Of a stretch of DNA of 64,000 nt, positions 36,753-48,960 are shown one piece after another. The DNA is from Anoplopoma fimbria (taxonomy: Eukaryota > Chordata > Actinopteri > Perciformes > Anoplopomatidae), in contig NC_072451.1 in NCBI RefSeq assembly GCF_027596085.1, positions 10,493,098 to 10,557,097 of the forward strand. The letters are read 5' to 3'. Under the pieces are notes generated by a model, which had not been told where the DNA came from, made no database searches, and saw only the letters and a list, made by a program, of their open reading frames with translations. Numbering within the stretch: the stretch's first letter is position 1; each line of letters starts with the position of its first letter. The translations under genes were made by a program, and so were the position numbers.

Positions 36753-38407
36753 TGATTTTTTTCCCCACACAGGACAGCGTCTCCTGGGAGAAAGTTCTGT
36801 GTTCGTTTGGCCTATCCACCCCGACTTCCTCCTTAGGTTTGCTTCTAAAACAAACCTAATCTGGGATTACGTTTCTCTCGAAACGTAATTGACAACGCAG
36901 TATCGACTGTTAGCAAAGAAAATTTCTAAGAGACCAGGGGTAATGAGGTATGATGTTATATCACGTTTTTGGATAACACTCATTTCTTTAGCAGATTTAT
37001 TAAGAGATGACAGGAAACGAGTGGAGGGAGAGATTCTAGATGACACAAAGCATTAACCCAAAGTCTCCAGGGCGCCCCCTGAGACGCAATCTGTAGATAC
37101 CAGGCCAAAAATAAAATTCACAACAAAAACAGGCTAGGTTCTTCCATGTTTTTGTTGTGGATTTTAAGGTCCATTAAAGTCAGCTAGTTTCCTCCCGTTG
37201 GTGCGACAGTTATTTTATTTTGTTAGACTCATATTTCTTCTATAAAAGACATTAATGAATCAACTGAGTCCTATGGCACAATAAAGCTCCACTTAAGTTA
37301 CACTTATGTGCAAAGAGGTCAGAAGATGGAGAGATATTATATTATGCATCCATGTTCTCCATGCTGAGGTCAGAACAGTCGTTTGCCCCATGGCCCCTCA
37401 AATATGCATCTATAAGCATCCATCTGTGCACAGTGCAAGCTGTCACTTTGTCTGATATGGATCTATGATATATTATTAATAACCTGACAAACTCCTGGTT
37501 GGCCTCAAGCAACACATCAAAACCTGGGCTTAGCCAAACACAAAACACACAAAGAGGGTTGGAGGTGTGTTTGGGATTGAATATTATTCCCCAGTGTGGA
37601 GACAAAAGTGTTCACACTGTAACATTTTATCGACTCATCTCCCATTTGGAGACAACAAACTAGATAAGGTAAAGCACTGGAGCAATTCAAGTCTGCTGAA
37701 TCAGAATCATATCCAAAATACACTGAACCATGGATGTATGAATGCAGTCCACACAGTAGTGAGTACCATTACTATGGACTGAGTGAGGAACAAATCGACC
37801 TGTTTACTGACCAATCTGTTTACAAGACTATAAAGTAGATAATGACGAGATACTAGAGAACACATTATGAGATAATATATTCATGAATCATTAGGTGAAG
37901 ATTAGGTCATATAGATATCTGTGAATGAACCCACTGACCACTTCATTAGTCATTCCGGAATCAGCCACTGAGCAGCAAAAAACTGGTAAGTTTTAAGGAA
38001 AGCTACGAAACGTTATCTTCCTTAAACCAATTTATTACCAGACAGCCTCCCCCGGTATGACAGACTATTTACAGCCAGATAGGTCATGAGACCTTCACTG
38101 ACCCCCCAAACTCCGTAAATGCAATAACTATGCAAATACTACACTTATCTTGAACAACTCGGTGAACACAATAACACTCATAACATAACAGGTCAACATT
38201 ACATCTACTCAGTCCGTTACAGTATGAATCCCCTGATAATTTGTTACTCTCCCCCTCAAGCAAAATGATACAGAGCAGTTATACATTAGTCCCTCATTAA
38301 CTCATGATTGTGGTGATGCCAATAAGTTCCGATGCTGAATAATGATTGGCTGAGAACACACAGCAGCGATCGCATTACAATCAGCCTTTCTCACTCCCAG
38401 GGTGTCA
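36753..38407. other. Intergenic, nothing recognised
   Basis: AT-rich sequence without long frames or a repeat I can name. Confidence 0.5.
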
Positions 38408-38535
38408 AATACCGAGGCCTTGCTAGGCCTTTCTGTGTCTGATACCGACGCACTATGCACCCTTTAGTGTCTGTATGAGACAAACTGGGCTTTTGAGTAT
38501 ACCTACAATGTATATCCATCTGTTAATATTAGACC
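38408..38535. repeat. Dispersed repeat, copy 2 (also at 15642)
   Basis: AAATACCGAGGC, GTCTGATACC, GCACCCTTTAGTGTCTGTAT and TACAATGTA match the copy in kctd1 intron 2 in order and spacing. Confidence 0.6.
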
Positions 38536-38999
38536 CTCAGAAGAAAATGCTCCTGGAGTGCGATGAGGTATAAGAAGGTATAAGAGGAGGCAGATGGCTC
38601 AAACAAACACAACTTTCAACCAGGAGACGGGTGTATTAGACAGATGTTGGTGTACCAAAGAGCTATTTTGAAGTAACAGTAGTGATGTGTGTGACCTGTT
38701 TTGCGTACAACGTTTATTAACGAAACCTTGTCAGGTGTATTTAAAAACAAGCAATTAGCCACAGGCAAACATAGGATCTGCTCAACGTCTAACGAATCCC
38801 CTTAGCGATTGTAAAATAACTGTAAATCTCACATTGATTAAATTCACAATTAGCTCTTCGATATCAAACCAGAGACAGCAGGATTCTTTAAAACATACTA
38901 TAATCACCATATTCAGAGCACATATACATTCATATTTACCTTCATGTAATTTTCTCTTAGTTTATTTCTAAGAGATACGCTAATTGGTGGAAGCTTTTT

Positions 39000-40185
39000 T
39001 CCCAGTGGTGCATGACGCATGGTGAGGTACCAGCAAGCTGCTCGGTGGCCATCATTCTGCGTTTCCTTCCATCATTGTTGGATGATGGTAGATGTGCAGG
39101 GCATATTAGAGTAGATAACCAGACAGTGGGGTCACACTATCTGGTTAGTCAGTTCTTAAGGGTGCACAGAGGCTTAGACCATCAAGAGTTGAACCATTAG
39201 GTCAGACAGAATTAAGATGGTTGTCTGTGAAGACAGCATTTCTGCTGGCTGTCACATCAGCAAAGAGAGTGGGTGAACTCCACGCACTATCAGTGAGCCA
39301 GATGTGCATGCGTTGGTAACCGGAGGGTTCAGGGGTTACTCTCCTACCGAATCCATCCTTCCTGCCAAAGAGAGGGCCTCCCTCACATGTAAACCAAGCC
39401 ATCAACTTAGCTGCATTCAGTCCACCGGCTTCATCGGTCACAGTAGCTCTGATGGCTCTTCTGCCCCGTCAGAGCTACTGTGCTCGGTGCGGGTACTCAA
39501 GACATATGTGGAAGTCACTGCCAGTTAACGTAAGACTGACAACCTTTTTGTTTGCTATGGGGGTTGTAAACGGGGTGAACCCCTGTCAAAACAAAGGCTT
39601 TCCAATTGGATTGTGGATGTGATTCTCCACGCTTATAGGTCACAGGGCCTACCTGCTCCTAGTAATGTGAAGTGCCACTATGAGTATTTCCACATCCTGC
39701 GCAGCCTTGAATGGGGTCTCTGATCTGTGCATCTGCAACCTGGGAGTCTTCATGTACCTTTGCTCGCTATTACCATGTCAATGTGGCTGCTCCTCATGCC
39801 ATGACAGCGGCAGTCCTGTCAACAGCTTCCCTTCCTAAATGAGGTAAGCATTCCTCGTGACCTTGAGGGTATAAGTCATCCAGTGCTAAAGCACCGCCTA
39901 CTGGCGGTCAGAAATAATTAAATATTCTATGAATTCTGGATGACCGCCAGAGTTTGTTTGTCACTCGGAATCTGGGTGAGAAGATTCTGAAGGAAGAGAT
40001 GGCATGATGACGTGAGGGTTTTGTACTGCGGCGTGCGCCCTACGTCATTGCATGGTCACAGGGGACTTTGTTGGTATAATTTCCTCGACCTTCTCAAATG
40101 CGAGATATCCAGTGCTAAAGCACCGCCATCTGGCGGCCATCCAGAATTCATAGAACCGTAGTTACATTCGTAACTCTCGTTCTCC
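39000..40185 (+). mobile_element. 3' end of a DIRS1-like retrotransposon
   Basis: Recombinase remnants on the + strand are followed by the non-coding end. GAATTCTGGATGACCGCCAG (39932-39951) is the imperfect reverse complement of CTGGCGGCCATCCAGAATTC (40132-40151). The direct motif CCAGTGCTAAAGCACCGCC occurs at 39879 and again at 40109. The terminus GTAGTTACATTCGTAACTCT closes it at about 40175. Such nested complementary ends are the hallmark of DIRS elements. The 5' part is missing. Confidence 0.75.
39150..39842 (+). pseudogene. DIRS-type tyrosine recombinase, decayed
   Basis: In shifting frames: KTAFLLAVTSAKRVGELHAL with the first catalytic Arg in the expected place, then SVSQMC, FLPK, QAINLAAF, LSNWIVDVI, and near the end SATWESS.TFARYYHVNVAA with the tyrosine region, followed by MTAAVLSTASLPK and TGA at 39840. 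Multiple frameshifts; the H/R box around 39680 is degraded. Confidence 0.7.
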
Positions 40186-40189
40186 TCAT

Positions 40190-40445
40190 GTCAGCCTGGG
40201 TTTTCTGGCTTCCTCCCACAGTCCAAAGACATGCAGGTTTTGTTAATCAGTTTGATTAGTAACTCTCAATTGCCCATAGGTGTGAATGTGGTGTTAATGG
40301 TTGTCTGTCTCTATATGTCAGCCCTGTGATTGATCAGAGACCTGTCCAGGGTGAACCCTGCCTTCGCCCTGTTTTGTCCTGGATGCAGCCCCCCTGCTAC
40401 CCTATAATGGATAAACAGTTATGTATGGATAAATAAAATATCGGC
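40190..40445 (+). repeat. Dispersed fish repeat
   Basis: CTTCCTCCCACAGTCCAAAG, ACATGCAGGTT, TCTCAATTGCCCATAGGTGT and GACCTGTCCAGGGTGAACCC in this order form a very common fish interspersed repeat, known to me by recollection. Class not certain (SINE or LINE tail). Confidence 0.5.
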
Positions 40446-42069
40446 CTACAACAAAAAATGAACCAGTAATACAGTTTCTCCACAATCTCCCACAAAGGTT
40501 CATTTCAGGTTAAGGTCCTGTGATAGCATTTGATTCACACAGTTTTTGTCAAACCCATTCAGTGGCCTGTGTAGAAGCTAATGCATTCAATTATGTGTCT
40601 ATACTGATTCCTCCAGGTTTTTTCCCTTTAATATGTCATCTAGCAACAAGAGAAACGTATCACATTTGGCTGAACAAAAAAACTGTAAGGAAAGAAAGTT
40701 CTGCAAGTCATTAAACATTCTCTTCTCAAACCTCATTCAGTATTCTGTAATATACAACTCTGTCTTCTAGAAATGACATTTATATATTGACAATTTGTTT
40801 GCGCAATTGCGTTGTGATGACAAATGTAATTGTCGCATGGGGTTATGTTAATTTGGGAAGAAGCGTTACATTTATGTACAGAATGTGAAGAGGTCAGGGC
40901 CTGTGTCCACATAGTGGCTTTTTCTGAGGGCCAGCTTCTTTATTTAAACATTTCCCAATGAGGACAGAGTTTATGTTGCCGCCTATAGAAAAGTTGCTGC
41001 ACACAGCGTCTTTTTTCTGAGTATTCCCCCTTTTTTGTATGGCTCGTCCGAGAGCTTCAAGTTGAAAATCTCTGAACTTTTCAAAAAAGCGTTAATACCA
41101 CTTGTACCTCGAGAGGCAATAGTGAGTCACTGCAGTGTCCTGTCAGTCCAACATGAGAGGACAAAGAAGTAGAGCCGCCCTGAGGGCTTGTCGATCACGC
41201 TGAAGGTACCGGGTCTGTGAATGTTCTGATAGTTTCTTTATTGGATTAAATCCTCATGGCAGAAACAAGAAAACAACTGTTTTTTTAGCTTCGTTCTCGA
41301 TTTTTTTTGTCCGGCTCAGTTTTGGTTGATTTTGCATTTTCTTGCCCTGCTGTTCGTTAGAAGCTGCCTTTTTTCTACATTTGATGACTGTAAATTTAAA
41401 TTGGTAGAGGTGAAATTTGTTTGTTTTGCATGGCACCTTTAAGTTTAGAAAAGGATTGTGGTCTCAGTTAGATGTTAACACACGGTGTGTTTCGTGCATC
41501 ATGTCACTGCTGTGAACAAGTCACAAACAAGTCATTAGCAGATGTTTTGTTGTCAGATGCTGGCGGAAAACAAATTAAATTCATTGTCAGTGAAGTTTAT
41601 TGATACGTCCAGTATCAACACTTTTAAATTGTCAGATACATTTACAACCTTTCCTCATGAAGAAACGTAATCTGGTCAGCATTCAGATAATTTCTGCTGT
41701 TGCAAGTTACTCGTATATTTACATATTTTTTAGGGGAGAGAGGGTGTGTTATTATAAATAACTGCCGTTTTTTGCAGAGGGACTGGGAAATGTTTGCACC
41801 AGCAAAGGTGTTAATAATTATTTTATGTCCTTTTATTCAGTCATTGTTACAGTGACAAAGACAAATGAGAAAAAAGGCAAAGAAGCGCGTGATGTTGATT
41901 CCACTGCTCTTTGCTTTATGTGTGAAAGTGACTCAACACTGATTGTGGTGCAGTTTTAATGAGATGGTTTTATTCATCTCTTCCAATTAATTTAAATGGA
42001 GCGATTAGGATTTAAATTTTAATGAATGGCCAAGGGAGTGTGGAGAAGGCACAGTCAGCACACAAATAA

Positions 42070-42071
<2 letters not shown>
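40446..42071. other. Intergenic, possible conserved non-coding block
   Basis: No gene recognised. 41820-42060 is low in repeats and rich in homeodomain-like words (CCAATTAATTTAAATGG, GCGATTAGGATTTAAATTTT). It could be an enhancer downstream of aqp4; this is a guess from composition only. Confidence 0.35.

Positions 42072-42154
<83 letters not shown>
42072..42154. repeat. (AC)n microsatellite
   Basis: About 41 uninterrupted AC units. Confidence 0.95.
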
Positions 42155-42156
<2 letters not shown>

Positions 42157-43907
42157 CTTGTTTTAGCTAGGTATAGATTATTTAGTCAGGCTCTTAGTGA
42201 CATCTGCAGGTTGAGAGAAAAACATACAACCATAAGATGGCTCTGTTCCATTCACCAGTTAAAGTACTTTATACCAAGCACTGTGTCTTTGATTCTTTGT
42301 ATTCTCTCATACAGACTTCTGTGAGACATTGTTCCAGTACAGTACATCTAGATCTACTCACATTTCAATGAACATGAAAATAGAAACGACATTTGTCCAT
42401 TCAAGGTTTTTACAACAACAAAAAACAAAAACAAAGAAGAAGAGTACAATTACAGTACAGTAAGCAATACAATATGTTACTGTAAACTCACAAACATAAA
42501 GTTAAAGACAATAAAATCACAAACCAATGGTAAAAAAAAGAATAGCATTGTTATGTAGGGGTTCTCACTCTTCTGTAACTTAAGGCTCAAATCTGATTGT
42601 TTAAATCCACCTTCTCAAATAAATTAGAAACAAAAACACATAAAAAGAAAAAATTAGCTGCGCTGTATGACACTGTAACAATTGTAGCAACCATTAAATA
42701 TTCTGCTTCCCCCCCACACATAACTGCCTTATATTATGAATCCACATTTAATGTATTCAGTGTCATATTTCCTTACCACAAGCTTTGGAGCTTTTACTGA
42801 CTCCCACATCACTTTTTCATTTCTGAAACTGGTTTTCAAACTTCACATAAATTATGCTTTGATTGCATTACTTTGTGTTTTTTATTTGTGTGAATTAAAA
42901 TAGCTTTCTTTATAAATGACCAAAAAAAAAACAGTTTCTCTAAAGTTACCTACCCCAGCTTTAGAGGATGTCTGCTCGTCTCAGTTCCTATCATGTTTAT
43001 AATAATTCATACTGTATTATCATCCAAATTACGTATATATGGGTATATATTTCATGGTGTACTCAAACACATTACACTAGCCAAAGTGCCGTAGTTTGCT
43101 TAACTGTCCAATTAACTACATAGTCGGTATTTACAGTTACTCCATAAATATCTTTATCAAATGCGTAGAATATACAGCTTCATTAATATACAGCTGTTTC
43201 CAAAATGAATGGTTAATAGGTAACATCTGTTCATATTGTACTGTTAGAATTTTTATAATACTAATTTGTGATGCAGAATTATAACCTTAATTTAGCGATT
43301 ATTAAGTTATGTTCACATTTATGTCCAGCTCAAATTCATAGGCTACGTATGATAAACTATACCAAAATACAGCAGTGCATGTTGTGTTGTCACTGTTAGA
43401 GGGCGATAAAAACCAGTAGCTGTTTGAGGTCCATACCTCAGCTTCTGTTACGGCAGTGAACAGCTGATCATCTTAGAATCTAGATTCATTCACTTCATTA
43501 GAACACAGATAAAACATGGGCTGTCATAGCTTATGATTGGGATATTAAAGGAACCTCTTGATTTAGGAAAGTTGCACCTAACACAACACAACACGAGGGA
43601 TTCCAAGCACAACTGGGCATTACAGGCATCTTTTAATTTGTCCATTATTTCTTTAATGCTGCCTCTGAAGTCTTTCTGTTGTCTGAACTTTCACTGCAGA
43701 CCATGCAAAGTTATCTCTTCCCTGACGTTTCTCTCTCACTCCCAATGCTTTCCCCAGACGGTTAATTTTAGGTGCAATCTCTGCTGCAGGAATGGTCCCA
43801 TTGTCGATGACAAATAACTGTAGGTGCAGTAGCTATTTATATATGTTAATATCCCATCCCCTAAATAGGAACACTCTTAAACAGAACACCAGTGCCGTGT
43901 CTCCTCT
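42155..43907. other. Downstream flank of aqp4
   Basis: AT-rich. Presumably includes the aqp4 3' untranslated region next to 43908. No further coding exon recognised, including none that would supply a PDZ-ligand tail. Confidence 0.5.
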
Positions 43908-45090
43908 CTAGGCACACAGAGGATCATCCGGCACCTCCATGGCCCTCTCCCTCTCCTTCCGCTCAGCCCTCTCCAGCTCCATGATGGTGAAGAGGGGCTC
44001 CTGGGCCGTGACTGAGTCATTCCGGTATTTGGTCGCAGAGAAAGTGTTCTTGATGAAGGCCTCAGAGTAACGTCTCTTCAGGTCTGGTTCCGGACAAAAC
44101 AGGTAATGATACAGGGCTGCGGCCAGAGTCCCGCCTAGAGTTGGACCTAGCCAGTACACCTAACACACACACACACACACACACGTACACGCACATGCAC
44201 ACGCACACATACACACATACACACAAGAGAGAAACAGATCATTGAGCATCCTGATACTGCACACATTCCAAGATTTGGTTCCATATTTTTCATAATAAGA
44301 GTCTATTGCAAAAAATAACTATTGGTTATTTGTTAAAGGACAGCTTGAGGCTATTTTTATTTATTTTTTATTAAAAAACTGAAAAAACATTTAAAGATTT
44401 ATAACAATCTTTGCATAGCTATTGATGCGAATATATATTTAAAGCCACTGATCGATAATGAGATCTGAAGAAGCGTATAGTTACCCAGTGGCTTTCCCAG
44501 CACCATGTGATCATGGCTGGGCCAAACGTCCGTGCAGGGTTCATGCTGGCTCCAGTGTAGGGAATCTGAGGGAGAAATCACGAGCCACATTATACCGTCT
44601 TCAAGATCACAAGAAGCAGGAAGAAGCAGGACACTGAGACTTTTAATAAATATAGATGGTTGCAACATGCTCTCCACACAAAATAAAAAAACCTTATTTG
44701 TTGAATTAAATAGTCAAAGAGAATTAAATGTGTCATATGTTTTCCCACCATTAATTATTCACATAAACTGAAGAAAAAAACAATAATGTAATCAACTTTT
44801 CAGCACAACATTATAATACATCATCTGATTAATCATATGGTCCAGTTTGATTGGAGAATTTTTTTTTTCTTGAATTAAAAAGTCAAAGAGATATCCTTCA
44901 AATGTGTCATATGTTTTCTAACCATACATTATTCACAGAGACTAAAGAAAAACAATATTGTAACAATCTAACATTGGTGCTGTAATTTTTTGGTTGGGGC
45001 TTATGCATTTATTTGGAGTTCTTTATCTCAATGTCACTTAATTCAGTAATTAGTTATTTTGAAAAAAAAAGTAATGTTCATAAAACACAA

Positions 45091-45136
<46 letters not shown>

Positions 45137-48100
45137 ATTTTATTTATAGAGTGCTTTTCAAAGTTCTCAAAGACGCTTTACAGACATTTAAAATCATCAT
45201 TACAAACTGTGGCTGACTGTATTAATTAAAACGCTGTTAAAACACAGTTTTACAAGCTTTGTAGAAAATATTGAATTATTTTCATTTTCTACCACCAAAT
45301 TAGTCCAGTGTTTTAGGTTGTTCTATTTTTCTGGTATTTCAGTGCAAATTTCTTAAATAATTCACAAAATGATAGCATTAAGAATACAGAACATTCCTAA
45401 TGCACGAGGCAGGAGCTGTCATAAATCTGATTTGTGAGTGTGAGCAACGTTTTGAGCCAGTTGTGTCAGTGATCAATAGATCTGACACTGAGCCCCTTTG
45501 TCCGTTCAGGTTATTATCTCTTTTTGTTCATCTGTCATAGTGTTGGGTACTTACAGCAAACAGGTGGCCGACACACACGGACAGGCCGATAGCCAGAGCG
45601 GACGAACCCTTCAGGTCATTACGGTTGTGGTCACAGGTAGCGAACACAGTGAAGACCAGCTGAAAGGTGATGAAAGATTCTACAACCAGCGCCTTTCCCA
45701 CGGAGATGCTGCTATTTATCTGTAAACACATCACATGCAGATCAATACATCATCAGATATAAACATCCCCCTTTAAAGATCTGTATACAATAGATGCAAA
45801 GGGTTGAAGTTGATGTTGTAATAAACATAAAATGTGTTGTATAGTAATTTGTAGAGTTATATCTACCTGATGCATTTTATTAGTTCAGTAACTTTTTAGA
45901 GTCTATAGTTCATCTATTTATATAACTCGTTATTATATTGTATTATATTCCTGTATTGTATTTATTTAACATTGAGGTCAAGTTATTAGACTTTCCTGGC
46001 GTTTTGCACAGCAGGTGTTTGCTTGGAATTTAATTAATAGTACTTATAAATTAATTTGGGAAAACCACATAAATTGAGCAGGCTGGGGTTTTTTTGGGAG
46101 GGGGAATTAAAGAGACGCTAAAACGGAGCATGTCAGACAGAGGCTAAATGTTTACATATTCAGACAGATGGTATGATGAAAATAGTTTTTTGAAAATGAA
46201 AGCATGTAAACATGTTCTAGCAGAAACACTACATACAAGTATGCACCTGAATATGAGCTGATATGTCCCCTTTAACTTTAGAGAAAGTAAAGTATCATTA
46301 TAAGTAGGATAGTAAATATCTGCCTTCAGAGAGGAATGAATGCAGTGACAATATTACCGTGAAATAAAAGTTAACCGCTAGTAAAGGCTTGAAAATAAAA
46401 AGAAGACGAACCGTGGTGACCCCCATTCCGCCCCTAACAGAGGCCGGGGTGATGCCGTACAGAATGCCGGCCCCTACTATGGCTCCTACACACTGGGCCA
46501 GCAGGTAGAAGATGCCTTTAGCCAGACTGAGCTTCCTGGTCATCACCATAGCTGCCGTGACCGCAGGGTTGATGTGAGCGCCGCTGATGTGGCCGAAGCA
46601 CTGCACCATGGTGGCAGTGGTCAGGCCGAAGCATAGAGAGATGAGCACCAGGTCGGCGGGGCGGGGATCCTCCTCGGCGGCCCCCCAGTTGATGGTGGAG
46701 CCGAGGCTTAGCATGACGAAGAGCAGCATGGCGAGGAACTCGGCCCCGATGCAGCGCCAGAACGCCTGAGTCCAGATGTCCTTGAAGGCAGACATGGCTT
46801 TGTCTGGAGAGCAGCAAGATGGAGGCCTGGAGTGACAGTGTGGTATACGGCAGGGGAAGCAACACCTCCTGGAAGAGATGACAGGAGGGACAACAGTCAA
46901 TATAAGATACAAGAAGGCATGAGACGGGTTTTACCCCCTGAATTGAGAAAGAGCCATAATAAGATACATAAAGAAACACAAAGTAAAAAATGGTGGAATG
47001 CTAGACCCCAAAATTACATGAGCATGATTATGTGATAGCAGAGGCCAGATTTCAAAATCGAGCAGGTAAAAACATCTTAAAATGCCAGCCTTTAAGGTAA
47101 ATGCCCCATTAATTATCATGAAGCTGATTGGTTGTTAACCTACATTCTGATTTATTCAAAAGACAGTTTTGCCACACAGTAATATCACAACAGTTATCCA
47201 TATTTAGTGCAAACTTGAGCATGAGGATTGCATCCATTTTGAAATGGCTTTCATTTAGAGCGTCAGCCTGGTTTTACTGTAGATTATAAAGGTTTATTTG
47301 TCCTGGGAACATTGTTATACCATCACAAGACGAAGAACGTCAATACAATAACTGTGTGGGCCCCTTTTGTCACTTCTGTAGTGTATGCATGAGAGCAGCT
47401 CAAACTTTTAGTTTATTACAAAACATTTTTTTTGCAGTTGCTGTATGTGTATCAAGTTTATCTTCCAGAATCATTTAGTAATCAATGTACTTTATTCTCT
47501 ATATAAATAAGACTCACAAAATATTTCTGATTATTATGATACTTCTAGCACTTGTAATTGTAGCAGCAGAGGTACTAATAACAGAAATGGTAGTAGTGGT
47601 AGCAAGAGTAATAACAGCAGTAGTAAACACAGTAAGTATCAATTTGATCAAGTATTCCTCATGGCAGCTTGGGCTTTAATCTACATCAACTCATGGTCAA
47701 ATATTATAAATAAATACATCTGAGTCGTCCACAAATGAATGGCATCAACATGAGAATAGACCTGTCTGTTCCTTTTATGCTGCTGTTTCTAATCTGCAAA
47801 CCGCAGAAATCTATTTGTTCGGATGAGATTATTCTTTCTTTTTAAACCTTATTCTCCTTCTTCCTGAGTTGTCGCAGGCTGTTCATCACTAGTAGCTGTG
47901 ATAACATCAGCAGTGGTGTGATAGTAGCAGTGACTAGTGACTAGTTTACCAATTACTCAATGGAGACGATCAGTATGCCTATGTGTTGGATTTCCCTGGC
48001 TGTGCGTAAACTCCAACACCGATGCTGCTTTTTTTTGTCCAGAGGGAAACAGTGAATGAATGAATGTGAGCCACAGCACTGCTACCATTCCTATTCAATA

Positions 48101-48418
48101 GAAACAATCGACTCGATACAACCGTTGCATCCAGAAAGTCACGAATCCAAACCATGAAGACAAACGTGTCAACACAAATAAACACAATATAATTGTGTTG
48201 ATAATTTAGAAGTTTAAGCCTAAATAGGAAAGAAAGTTTCTTTTTTTTAGCAAAGAAATTTCCTCTGAATTGTATAAGATTAATGTTCAAAACAACTAAA
48301 TGCAATCCGAACCACAGCTTCTCGTTCTGTCTTGCTGCAAACGTACTTTCCAAGCGCCATTGAGTCTTTACGCGTGTACTCACCTCAGGCGCTCCGGAGC
48401 CCCGTCGTTTTCCGTCAT
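43908..48418 (-). CDS. aqp4: Aquaporin-4 water channel, five exons
   Basis: Exons in transcript order: 48418-48384, 46868-46412, 45719-45555, 44565-44485 and 44159-43908, all GT-AG with compatible phases, 329 residues (human 323). Exons 3 and 4 are 165 and 81 bases, as I recall for human. It forms a six-helix plasma-membrane water pore. The two NPA boxes are HINPAV (Asn112) and SMNPAR (Asn228). The selectivity filter positions Phe92, His216, Ala225 and Arg231 match the human AQP4 set (F77, H201, A210, R216) with a constant offset of 15. The starts are Met1 (long N-tail with a Cys-rich stretch RRCCFPC and CC near 14-31) and Met37 (AFKDIWTQ, equivalent to M23). The C-terminal tail is short and charged and ends DDPLCA. 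Adjacent to kctd1 on the same strand, as in human 18q11.2. Confidence 0.96.
44163..44225. repeat. CA-rich repeat abutting aqp4 exon 5 acceptor
   Basis: (AC)n then looser CACAT/CACG units. In the aqp4 transcript it is a UG-rich tract ending in GUGUUAG at the exon 5 acceptor. Confidence 0.9.
45093..45240. repeat. (TAA)n plus dispersed repeat in aqp4 intron 3
   Basis: Fourteen TAA/ATA units are followed by CATTTTATTTATAGAGTGCT and GACGCTTTACAGACATTTA, a common fish interspersed repeat. A related copy is at 48618. Confidence 0.65.
46793..46795 (-). other. aqp4: Alternative aqp4 start (M23-like)
   Basis: ATG of residue 37 in exon 2, directly before [12 protein letters not shown], where mammalian AQP4 starts its short M23 form. 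The short form would have 293 residues and lack the Cys-rich N-tail. Confidence 0.75.
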
Positions 48419-48448
48419 GACTCCGCCAGCCTGCTGCCGGACTCTGTG

Positions 48449-48455
48449 CTTTATA
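48449..48455 (-). promoter_or_regulatory. TATA box upstream of aqp4
   Basis: Minus strand TATAAAG in a GC-rich setting, 37 bases before the Met1 codon. If used with normal spacing, transcription would start only about 5-10 bases before the ATG. Confidence 0.5.
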
Positions 48456-48617
48456 GCGCGGGTTTTGTGCCCGTAGGGGGTTCACCCCGGCGGTCAGACC
48501 TGAATGGAACCGGAGGACAGACAACCATCAGGCAACTTGATTGACCATTAAGTTCAGTTCATGGATTATAGTGATACGATCACAATTGTTGAATGCTTTC
48601 CAAAAAAAAGTTAGCAG

Positions 48618-48960
48618 TAATAATAATAATGGATTTTATTTATATAGCACACTTTAAAATACAAAGAAATCTCAAGGTGCTGCACAGGGTAGAACAATCA
48701 CAATAATCAAATATAATAATAAAACACTAAAAACAAACAAAAAAAATAAAATAAAAATTTAAATTAATTAATTAATTTAATCATAATGAAATCTAAGAAT
48801 ATCTATTAAAACCGAACAACCACCCAAACACAAGCAATCCAAATGATCAAGACCCTAGGGGAAGGCAGAGAGGAACAGGTGAGTTTTAAGACTTGATTTA
48901 AAAGCGGTGAGGGAGTCTAAGGCCCTGATCTTCTCCCAGATCAGTGCAAGGAAATGTTAA
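48618..48960. repeat. Dispersed fish repeat upstream of aqp4
   Basis: (TAA)n then GGATTTTATTTATATAGCAC, CAAGGTGCTGCACAGGG, an A-rich section and GAACAGGTGAGTTTTAAGAC, AAAGCGGTGAGGGAGTCTAA. Same type as 45093, longer copy. Confidence 0.6.

Noticed and set aside
47979..48524. 181-codon minus-strand frame overlapping aqp4 exon 1
   Set aside because: It reads a different frame from the aqp4 start and runs through the intron; no homology seen.
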